Of a stretch of 60,116 nt of DNA, positions 53,996-60,116 are shown piece by piece. The notes beneath the pieces are model-generated. The model saw only the letters and a list, made by a program, of their open reading frames with translations. It was not told the DNA's origin and ran no database searches. Origin of the DNA: a virus. How positions within the stretch are numbered: position 1 is the stretch's first letter; every line of letters begins with the position of its first letter. The stretch spans positions 1-60,116 of the IMG/VR virus record IMGVR_UViG_3300031974_004257. One strand, given 5' to 3'. Position numbers and translations under genes: made by a program.

Positions 53996-54772
53996 TTAAA
54001 GATCTAATTCCATATCAACCCCTTTTTCGGTATCATCCGTAGGGTCTTCTTTTTCTTGTTCATATTCTGGAGTTGAAACGGGAGATAGCTCATTCTGAAG
54101 CTCATCTTCAAACTTATCAAAGTAAAGAAGCATATTAGTAATCAAGTAGTCGTAGAAAACATCCTTATCTTCCTCGTCGGCTAGCATGTCGTAAGCATCT
54201 ACAATTTGTTTTTCTACTCTTTTAAAAGATGCTTGAGCAAAATTACGACCTGTTTCATTTTGATCTTCAAGTTCAATGAAATCATCATCGTCTGAATCGC
54301 CATCACCGTCAATGTCAATAAACTCACCCTCAATTGATTGTGCCTCTTTGCCATCGTCTTGTGGATCAAGATCAATAGAAATCTTCTCTAGAAGAGTATC
54401 AGCATCGATTTCATACTCTATATTTTCTGTCTTTCTTTCACCCTGTGTATTAGCTTCAATAGGTCTTAAAGAATTTTCTATAGCATGAACAATATGGTTT
54501 TTAAAAGATTCTCTTTGTTCCTCTGAGGAAGTCAACATCTTGTAATCATCTTCAACTGTTGGAATAATATTTTGTAATAGATTAGCTAGGACATTAATAC
54601 CAGTGCTTCGGCTGGCTTCTTCTGTACCTGTCTCAGCTTCAATTAATTGACGAACTACTTTTCTTATTCTGTCCTCAGCAAGCCTCTGCTGGTCTAGCTT
54701 TAAAGCTATTCTTTTACGGACATGTTCCCTGATAAGTTCTTCAGCGATGAGTTGTTCTCTATCAATAGTCAT
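53996..54772 (-). CDS. Acidic helical protein (258 aa)
   Basis: 258 residues from the ATG at 54772, eleven bases after the end of the 1085-residue gene; a longer frame would overlap that gene. The first 90 residues are helical and basic-acidic mixed (EELIREHVRKRIALKLDQQR). The middle holds a run of acidic residues, FIDIDGDGDSDDDDFIELED, resembling a calcium-binding D-x-D-x-D-G loop. The C-terminus is again acidic. No enzyme motif or family recognised. Acidic helical proteins can be scaffold or core components in phage heads, but nothing here proves it. Confidence 0.75.
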   Translation of the reverse strand: MTIDREQLIAEELIREHVRKRIALKLDQQRLAEDRIRKVVRQLIEAETGTEEASRSTGINVLANLLQNIIPTVEDDYKMLTSSEEQRESFKNHIVHAIENSLRPIEANTQGERKTENIEYEIDADTLLEKISIDLDPQDDGKEAQSIEGEFIDIDGDGDSDDDDFIELEDQNETGRNFAQASFKRVEKQIVDAYDMLADEEDKDVFYDYLITNMLLYFDKFEDELQNELSPVSTPEYEQEKEDPTDDTEKGVDMELDL

Positions 54773-54782
54773 AGTATTATAA

Positions 54783-57700
54783 TTATCTCCGTCTTTGACG
54801 TTTTGCTCTTCTAACTTTTGGGCGGCTAGTTTTTGAGCGTTTTTTATAAGGATCGTAAGTGTTAGGAGGTCCAAAACCAATAGCACCTCCACCAGATACA
54901 TCACCCGCAGCCATGGTAGATATTTCATCTATGGAATCATCGATAAAAGAATTCAACCTTCTGGAGGGCGACACTAAAGAGTCCCAAAGAGCGTCACCAT
55001 CTATTGAGGGAGGGGTATAAGATAGGAATGTTTCCTTATCTCCATCAGCAATAGCTTTTCTCATGTCACGGGCACTATAAACAATGCCATCTTTAGATTG
55101 GACAGGGTCTTCAACGATATCCTCTACATTTACACCGGGGTTATGACGCTCAGCATACGATTGCGCACGGTCAAAGCGAGTATCCCCCACATCCTTACTA
55201 CTCTTAACTAAAAGAACCGTATCTCCATCAGAGGCTGACTCGGGATCAGCAACAAATTCATAGACTGCCTGAACTGGACTACGATAGTCAGCGATCTTAG
55301 CAGTGATGTTTGGTTCACCGTTTTCAAGGTATTCTTCCCATATGCGCAAACTTTGCGCATTGCTTACTTCTGGGTAATCAACGGGAGAAATTAAAACAAT
55401 CACCTCATCAACATCAGGGCGCTTAGCAATCTTATTCACATAATCGAAGTGACCACGATGTGGCGGCTTAAACTTACCAGGGAATAGAGCTATACGCTTA
55501 CCTTCTTTTTCAGTAATGACTTGAGTGGTGTTATTTAATGATTCGTTTCTTTGGGCTGGGGCTTCACGATCTTGTGAAACTTGCTGTGTCATTTCTTTTG
55601 CGATAATCTCAGAATCTTTAATAGCTTTAGTACCAGCATCTATAGCCTGACTTCTGTCACCATAAGTAAAATAATTGTCTATATTATCAGACAAATCTTT
55701 TGTAGATTGAAAAATGTCTTCAACAGATTTACTCAGAGCGTCCATATGTTGTGAAGCTATTTTAATAATTCTGTCGGGTGAAATTGGTAGTGTTCCAAGT
55801 TCTTTGTAAAAGGAAAGTTTAGTATTGAACTTAGGAAGTTGCGCAGCACTTATAACCCATTGCTTACCACCAGTCTTAGATTCAGTTAATAAATATTGTT
55901 CCATCATTTTCCTGTTTTCTTCAACAGTTATGATTCGTTTTCCTTCTTCCTGAGTAACTATTTGATCGCCTTGTGACGCCATGGCTGCTTCATCTTCTTC
56001 TCTTCGCTTAAGATCAGCCTGAGCTTTAGCTAAATCTTTCTCTCTTTGAACAGCATTATACCCATTAGTCATTTGGTAAATAGCGTATTTTTCTTCCCAG
56101 GTTTTTTTCCTTTTTAAATTCCATAAAGTTGTGGATGCTGGTTTGGTTCCAATACCAAAAAGTTCGTCTTGAGCTTTTTGACCACGACCTGCGGTTAAAA
56201 GTTCAAATACATTGTCTCTTGTAATTTTAAATTGTTCTATCGCAATTTCGTCGCCCAATTTCCGAGTGACAATATACATCATACCATCAGGAAATTCGTT
56301 TAGTGAATCAATTAGATTAGTATAACTTCCATGGATACCACCCTTTTTTCTTAGCAATTTAAGACTTACTGGTACTTCATATTCTGCTCCGATATCAGAA
56401 AAAGCAATCAAATCTTGAATAGGTAAATTACCTTTAGCACTCACTTCAGCTTCTTGTTTACCGCCAAGAAGCGCAGCTAAAAATCCTTCAAATACAAAAC
56501 CTGAAGCAGAAGCAGAAAAACTTCTAATAACAGCACTCAAAGATTCTAACATAATAAGAGTACTGATAATACGACGAGGAGATGTCATCTTAATATCTTC
56601 AGAAACTCTTCTTTTTAAATCGGCTAGCCGAGCTTCTATATTTGCTCCCCCAGAAACAGTAGCAAAAATCTTTTGTATCTGTTTTCTTTCCATGGAATCT
56701 GGATCACCCCACTTTTCAGTAGGTGTAAATTTTGGAAGCGATAGAACAAATTTTGTAGCTCTATCTGCCTTAATATTATTTTCTTTCTCTGTTATGATTG
56801 GTTTGTCAGCAACTAGAGATTCTTTTGTACTTCTTTTTAGGTTCCCGTAGCGGAACATCCCAAGTATCTGATTTAGCGGAGCAAAGTTGCCCGCAAACTT
56901 GTATGTATGTCCATTATAATCAAAGACCACCGCCTCAACTGGAGTAGTAATTGTAGAGAAGTCCTTTATTTTATTGAGATGTCGCTGCATAATCGCCATG
57001 GCTTCAGGATTCTCAGAACCAACGGCTGTAATTTCCTTGACAGCATTAGCTAATTCAGACTTAAGTCGCATGACTTCTTTGTCATTGTCGGCTATGAAGA
57101 TGCTTTTAAGCCCCTTAAGAAGCTCTACTGTAAAATCGTGAATTGCGTTCTCTAGTGGCTCAACAGCTTGTTGTAATAAGGACTTTTTAGCGGAGATGAT
57201 AGAATTTAGGTCGCCTAGGTCTTCGGGACTTAAACCTTTCTTTAGGGCTCTTAGCCCTATATTGCCTGGCAACTTAAGAAGATAGTTTACTATTTCCTCT
57301 TTGAGGTCAGTAGAAATTTCGGAGTCTATACCGTTCATCAATCTTTTAAACGTGTAGTCTAAAACAGTTGAATCATTGTTTAGTCCTTCTTTTCTCATTT
57401 CGTCGTGTATGCGGGTCATGACTCTGTTAAGAGCATTTCCATCATCTTCAATTTTTTTGATATCAATTAATGCTTGGCGAGCCAAATTAAAATCATCATC
57501 ATGGAGTTGTGCCTCCATCCTCTCTAAGGCATTATCTAATGTTCTTAAAGTTCCTTTAGGGATAGGAGACTGTTCTCCTGTGTTTCGATCAAAAACGAAG
57601 TGACCAACATCGTGGATTTTTAGTGTCTTGTCGTCATATAAGATAACGTTAGCGTTACCTGGGTCCATGACCTCGGCATTATACCAGATGTTCGTATTGG

Positions 57701-58040
57701 GTCCAAATATTCTTTCTTTTTCCTCATCTGATAAGGCTTCAACTGCTTTTTCAAAAGTAGCAAAACCACCAGTAAAAGCTTTTTCTAGTCCTCCACGTCC
57801 AGCGAACTTCTGAGCCAGACCCACGGCATCTAATCCACCAGCCTTAAGGTTCCCTTTATTTCGGGCACCCTTAGCCTTACCCTCTGGAATAGAATAGGAT
57901 AGAAATAGGTTTTGACCATCTACTTTCTCTTCAGCAGTCAGTTCACCATTAGCAGCAGCCTGAAGGATTTCCTTCATTTCACCGAATGTAAGATCCCTAT
58001 TTTCATAGAGATGATCCATGTGACCAGCTACGCCACCCAT
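54783..58040 (-). CDS. Multidomain protein: ligase-like motif, middle domain, HxGH nucleotidyltransferase (1085 aa)
   Basis: N-terminus: LTAEEKVDGQNLFLSYSI, with K38-V-D-G41 like motif I of RNA/DNA ligases (the Lys takes AMP), and IWYNAEVMDPGNANVILYDD resembling motif III. Around residues 510-565, FVFEGFLAALLGGK, then IQDLIAFSDI and EYEVPVSLKLLRK, could be a degenerate PD-(D/E)XK fold; this is speculative. Around residues 850-1000 a Rossmann nucleotidyltransferase is clear: IALFPGKFKPPHRGHFDYVN (HxGH) and VYSARDMRKAIADG (like S-x-T-x-x-R), as in NMN adenylyl- and cytidylyltransferases. The tail is Arg and Lys rich. Similar fused proteins occur in marine T4-like phages with no known role. RNA repair or NAD-linked chemistry is possible. 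Confidence 0.8.
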   Translation of the reverse strand: MGGVAGHMDHLYENRDLTFGEMKEILQAAANGELTAEEKVDGQNLFLSYSIPEGKAKGARNKGNLKAGGLDAVGLAQKFAGRGGLEKAFTGGFATFEKAVEALSDEEKERIFGPNTNIWYNAEVMDPGNANVILYDDKTLKIHDVGHFVFDRNTGEQSPIPKGTLRTLDNALERMEAQLHDDDFNLARQALIDIKKIEDDGNALNRVMTRIHDEMRKEGLNNDSTVLDYTFKRLMNGIDSEISTDLKEEIVNYLLKLPGNIGLRALKKGLSPEDLGDLNSIISAKKSLLQQAVEPLENAIHDFTVELLKGLKSIFIADNDKEVMRLKSELANAVKEITAVGSENPEAMAIMQRHLNKIKDFSTITTPVEAVVFDYNGHTYKFAGNFAPLNQILGMFRYGNLKRSTKESLVADKPIITEKENNIKADRATKFVLSLPKFTPTEKWGDPDSMERKQIQKIFATVSGGANIEARLADLKRRVSEDIKMTSPRRIISTLIMLESLSAVIRSFSASASGFVFEGFLAALLGGKQEAEVSAKGNLPIQDLIAFSDIGAEYEVPVSLKLLRKKGGIHGSYTNLIDSLNEFPDGMMYIVTRKLGDEIAIEQFKITRDNVFELLTAGRGQKAQDELFGIGTKPASTTLWNLKRKKTWEEKYAIYQMTNGYNAVQREKDLAKAQADLKRREEDEAAMASQGDQIVTQEEGKRIITVEENRKMMEQYLLTESKTGGKQWVISAAQLPKFNTKLSFYKELGTLPISPDRIIKIASQHMDALSKSVEDIFQSTKDLSDNIDNYFTYGDRSQAIDAGTKAIKDSEIIAKEMTQQVSQDREAPAQRNESLNNTTQVITEKEGKRIALFPGKFKPPHRGHFDYVNKIAKRPDVDEVIVLISPVDYPEVSNAQSLRIWEEYLENGEPNITAKIADYRSPVQAVYEFVADPESASDGDTVLLVKSSKDVGDTRFDRAQSYAERHNPGVNVEDIVEDPVQSKDGIVYSARDMRKAIADGDKETFLSYTPPSIDGDALWDSLVSPSRRLNSFIDDSIDEISTMAAGDVSGGGAIGFGPPNTYDPYKKRSKTSRPKVRRAKRQRRR

Positions 58041-58279
58041 TACTTATCCTCTGTTAGTACTTTTAGTTCTTCTTCTAGGGCACTTACACGCTCATTTAGA
58101 GATCTTACATGACGTTTAATAGATCGTATGTGCTCTTTTGCTAGTTGGACTCTTCCCGAGTCTCTTTTGTTTGTAACTCTAATACTTGATACAATATCGT
58201 AAAGAGCCTGTACAGAAGCCCCAGCATCAACTTTAAATTCTTCATTCAGAAGAAATTTTTTAGTTATTTTTCTTAGCAC
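58040..58279 (-). CDS. Small coiled-coil protein (79 aa)
   Basis: 79 residues from a GTG at 58279, overlapping the end of the 59-residue gene by 20 bases. It begins MLRKITKKFLLNEEFKVDAG and ends with a heptad-like helix, VRSLNERVSALEEELKVLTE, that should form a coiled coil. The stop overlaps the next ATG (TAATG). The upstream ribosome site is weak, so the start is not certain. Function unknown. Confidence 0.65.
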   Translation of the reverse strand: MLRKITKKFLLNEEFKVDAGASVQALYDIVSSIRVTNKRDSGRVQLAKEHIRSIKRHVRSLNERVSALEEELKVLTEDK

Positions 58280-58439
58280 TTGTCTTTTTCGCTTTCTTTA
58301 CAGCTTTAGGTTCTGCCTTGGGTGCAGGTGATGCTTTAACTTCAGCAGTAGCCGGTGCCGGTGCCGACTCAGCGGCTTTAGCTGCTTTAGCTGCGACTCT
58401 GGCAGCTTTTCTCATTCTTCTCACTCGTGGGCTTGCCAT
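58260..58439 (-). CDS. Basic Ala/Lys/Pro-rich peptide (59 aa)
   Basis: 59 residues from the ATG at 58439, which has a strong AGGAGG seven bases upstream (a longer frame to 58463 would start before this signal). It is composed almost only of Ala, Lys, Pro, Arg and Ser (MASPRVRRMRKAARVAAKAA, ending KKAKKTSAKKNN), like the tails of histone H1-type proteins. Such a strongly basic, unfolded peptide would bind DNA or RNA or the acidic tail of another protein. The function is unknown. Confidence 0.75.
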   Translation of the reverse strand: MASPRVRRMRKAARVAAKAAKAAESAPAPATAEVKASPAPKAEPKAVKKAKKTSAKKNN

Positions 58440-58499
58440 TTTATATCCTCCTAAAATAGACAAATTAAGTATAGTAAATAGTGTGGAAAATAGTCTTTT

Positions 58500-58811
58500 T
58501 TAATCATCCCTTGGATCAGTGGCTTTTTCAACAAAAAAGCCACCATCTCTAACGTCTAAACGATAAATCGAATATTGACCAAGTTCATCAGTTCCATTTA
58601 GATAAAGATAACTAGCGGAACCAGAAACAAAAAGACTATTATTTTGAGTCACCAAAGTTTCTCCATCGGAGGAGATATTAAACTCGCTTAAGACACCAAC
58701 ACTCTGGTTTTGAACATTAGCCATCTGAACTTCTAGAGCAGACACTTTTTTTAAAAGTGTTGAGTTATCGTTGGTTGGATCTACTGATCCAAGTATTCTC
58801 CTTCTTGCCAT
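58500..58811 (-). CDS. Small protein with helical N-terminus and beta C-terminus (103 aa)
   Basis: 103 residues. A basic start (MARRRILGSVDPTNDNSTLL) leads into a short coiled helix (LKKVSALEVQMANVQNQSVG), then Ser, Gly and Tyr rich beta sequence (LFVSGSASYLYLNGTDELGQ). This looks like a small trimeric fibre or decoration protein, with a coiled coil followed by a beta head; that is inference. GGAGACAA lies before the ATG. It follows the 146-residue gene by 14 bases. Confidence 0.7.
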   Translation of the reverse strand: MARRRILGSVDPTNDNSTLLKKVSALEVQMANVQNQSVGVLSEFNISSDGETLVTQNNSLFVSGSASYLYLNGTDELGQYSIYRLDVRDGGFFVEKATDPRDD

Positions 58812-58825
58812 AATGTTGTCTCCAT

Positions 58826-59266
58826 TTATTCAGTTCCATCAAAACCTAAATCAGCATTGTAATCTGCGATTGGGTAATGCCTAATTACATAACCCATCAT
58901 ATTAATAGTGCCAGCAATATTTGCCCATGCTGTAATGGCAGAACCTTTATGGGGAACTCCAGGATATATTTGTACAAGTCCAGCCTCGGAAGTTATGTCA
59001 TTTGCTAGGACTAATACATCATCAACAGCAACATATACTTTTGTATTGACAGATCCACTAGCGAAACACCATAAATAAACTTCATCAATTCCATTATTAC
59101 CACATTGGTGGATAGTGGTAGGGTTTCCAGATCCCGACGCTAACGTTATTGGGCCATTTGATGTACCCGCTCCAGACAATGTAAACTTAGCATGAGCTAC
59201 GGGACTGATAACTGAAATGCTATTCTGTTCAGAGGGGGTACTTGGTTGATTTCCTAGTTTGGTCAT
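58826..59266 (-). CDS. Predicted beta-rich structural protein (146 aa)
   Basis: 146 residues, beta-rich and Gly, Ser, Asn rich (AKFTLSGAGTSNGPITLASG; VDEVYLWCF-like strand; VKVYVAVDD-like strand). No signal peptide. A jelly-roll head-decoration or fibre tip protein would fit but no family is recognised. AGGAG lies six bases before the ATG. The 37-base gap upstream holds no convincing promoter. Confidence 0.65.
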   Translation of the reverse strand: MTKLGNQPSTPSEQNSISVISPVAHAKFTLSGAGTSNGPITLASGSGNPTTIHQCGNNGIDEVYLWCFASGSVNTKVYVAVDDVLVLANDITSEAGLVQIYPGVPHKGSAITAWANIAGTINMMGYVIRHYPIADYNADLGFDGTE

Positions 59267-59303
59267 AGAAGACTCCTAATGCTTCTATAAATACTATTCT
59301 AAA

Positions 59304-59495
59304 TTAGATTTTTTCGTCTCCAAAGAGATTTACTACTTCAATGCCTCTCACAACCTTGTTATTTTTAGACTCATCAACGCTTAGAGGCTGTTCTTCAAGG
59401 GGAAGTTCTAGGACGAGTTCTTTGGTAGCCGGCTTCTTGGCTGGCTCTTTCTTACGGTAAACTGAAACAACTACTGGTTTGTAATTGTTGGGCAT
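59304..59495 (-). CDS. Small protein of unknown function (63 aa)
   Basis: 63 residues: a basic first third (MPNNYKPVVVSVYRKKEPAK) and an acidic remainder (LVLELPLEEQPLSVDESKNN) ending VVNLFGDEKI. AGGGGAA lies six bases before the ATG. It begins 16 bases after the end of the protease gene. No recognisable domain; a short linear-motif protein is possible. Confidence 0.65.
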   Translation of the reverse strand: MPNNYKPVVVSVYRKKEPAKKPATKELVLELPLEEQPLSVDESKNNKVVRGIEVVNLFGDEKI

Positions 59496-59511
59496 TTTAT
59501 TCCCCTAGGAT

Positions 59512-60116
59512 TTACAGAGGTTCAAAACCTCCTTGTTGTTTTTCTTCGACGTTTCCTATGTGAAAATATTCATGTAAGTTGTTATGTAGGTTTTGCATCA
59601 TTTTAATCATGTAAGAATCTGTTTTATCTGCCTTATTATTCATTTTCTGCCAGACTTCCATCTCTGCTTTAGCAACAGAGTTTCGAAGGAAGACCTTAAT
59701 CGCCAGGAGAGGCGAGGCAACACCAATGTTTTCCATTGAGCGATAACCAGCAAAAATGTTACCAATGATTTCATTGTTGATGTTCATGATAGGAGAGCCA
59801 CTACTCCCAGGCTTTGTAGGCATACTATACATTGCATAGCCTTCTGGAGAATAACCTGTGAAGTATCCATCAAAAGATAGAACCATTCTTGGGAAGACAA
59901 TACCGTGAGGAGCAGCCATGTTGTAAGCAACTTCGCCTCTTTTTGGTCTTTCTTTTGCTACCCTAAGAACTGGTGGCTTGATAAGAACAGTGCGAACTCT
60001 TAATAGGCAGAGGTCCCATCTCTTGTCGATCGCTACAACTTCAGCCTTATATTTAAAGCCGTTGTAATCAACGAGTGTGAATTTCTGTCCCATATGTGTG
60101 ACTTTTACACCTTCTA
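59512..60116 (-). CDS. Trypsin-like serine protease, 5' part beyond window
   Basis: The visible part includes the catalytic Asp region (VVAIDKRWDLCLLRV) and the nucleophile Ser (TKPGSSGSPIMNINNEIIGN), the layout of chymotrypsin-fold proteases of the DegP/S1C type. The His of the triad is not in the visible part. The frame is open to the window edge: before the ATG at 60093 it reads EGVKVTH without a stop, and there is no good ribosome site, so the true start very likely lies outside, where the His would be expected. The C-terminus is helical (KADKTDSYMIKMMQNLHNNL). No PDZ domain follows. Confidence 0.8.
   Translation of the reverse strand, partial: EGVKVTHMGQKFTLVDYNGFKYKAEVVAIDKRWDLCLLRVRTVLIKPPVLRVAKERPKRGEVAYNMAAPHGIVFPRMVLSFDGYFTGYSPEGYAMYSMPTKPGSSGSPIMNINNEIIGNIFAGYRSMENIGVASPLLAIKVFLRNSVAKAEMEVWQKMNNKADKTDSYMIKMMQNLHNNLHEYFHIGNVEEKQQGGFEPL

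Noticed and set aside
53996-54928. Longer frame for the 258-residue protein with a hydrophobic N-terminus
   Set aside because: The extra part lies inside the 1085-residue gene in another frame. The apparent membrane segment is a product of that overlap.
58440-58499. Sigma-70 promoter with TATACT before the basic peptide gene
   Set aside because: The -10 is acceptable but the -35 region matches at only about three of six bases.
59286-59293. TATAAATA on the plus strand
   Set aside because: It matches the late promoter motif but points away from the neighbouring genes, all of which are on the minus strand.
1-60116. Numerous open frames of 60-140 codons on the plus strand
   Set aside because: They lie opposite well-supported minus-strand genes, lack ribosome sites and show no recognisable protein features. 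They are shadows of the real genes.

Overview
The window is a 60 kb segment of a large tailed-phage genome of the T4-like contractile-tail (myovirus) type. Evidence: a T4 gp55-type late sigma factor, gp25-like and gp6-like baseplate wedge genes, a gp5-like M23 cell-puncturing protein, a series of very large virion proteins, PhoH, and a very compact layout. Every gene I can support lies on the minus strand. Genes are joined by ATGA, TAATG or GTGA overlaps or by gaps of a few bases, so transcription runs from high to low coordinates. The low-GC sequence, PhoH and the style of the structural genes suggest an aquatic, probably marine, phage. The host cannot be named. A one-piece tmRNA with an E. 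coli-like tag reading frame argues against an alphaproteobacterial source for that gene.

Layout in transcription order. (1) 60116-53996: a truncated trypsin-like protease, small unknown genes, a 1085-residue multidomain protein (ligase-like KxDG motif at the N-terminus, HxGH nucleotidyltransferase at the C-terminus), and an acidic protein. (2) 53848-53465: a complete tmRNA gene with its own promoter (TTGACA, 17 bases, TATAAATA) and a UUCG-loop terminator. (3) 53406-50591: PhoH2-like PIN-ATPase, an HExxH metallopeptidase and a Cas4/RecB-like nuclease. (4) 50580-34089: a sugar and glycosylation cluster of about 16 kb, with several glycosyltransferases and methyltransferases, an RmlB-like dehydratase, a DegT aminotransferase with an FdtA/QdtA-like ketoisomerase, a GT29 sialyltransferase, a NeuA-like CMP-sugar synthetase, a NeuB-like synthase fused to a cupin, a PhyH-like oxygenase, a PIG-L deacetylase, a PseB/CapD-like dehydratase and a HAD phosphatase. 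(5) 34087-32364: a short gene, an FmdB zinc ribbon, a membrane protein, the gp55-like late sigma factor and a small helical protein. (6) 32362-1: the baseplate, spike and tail-fibre module.

The most striking parts are the tmRNA and the glycan cluster. The cluster appears to carry two partial sugar-nucleotide routes: a dTDP-3-amino-3,6-dideoxyhexose route (dehydratase, ketoisomerase, aminotransferase) and a CMP-nonulosonate (sialic-acid-like) route (synthase, cytidylyltransferase, sialyltransferase). A GT29 enzyme, typical of eukaryotes, next to NeuA- and NeuB-like genes in a phage is unusual. The target of the glycans (virion proteins, host envelope or DNA) cannot be read from the sequence.

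No tRNA, insertion sequence, CRISPR array or integration site was seen, and no gene-free stretch exceeds about 300 bases apart from the one holding the tmRNA.
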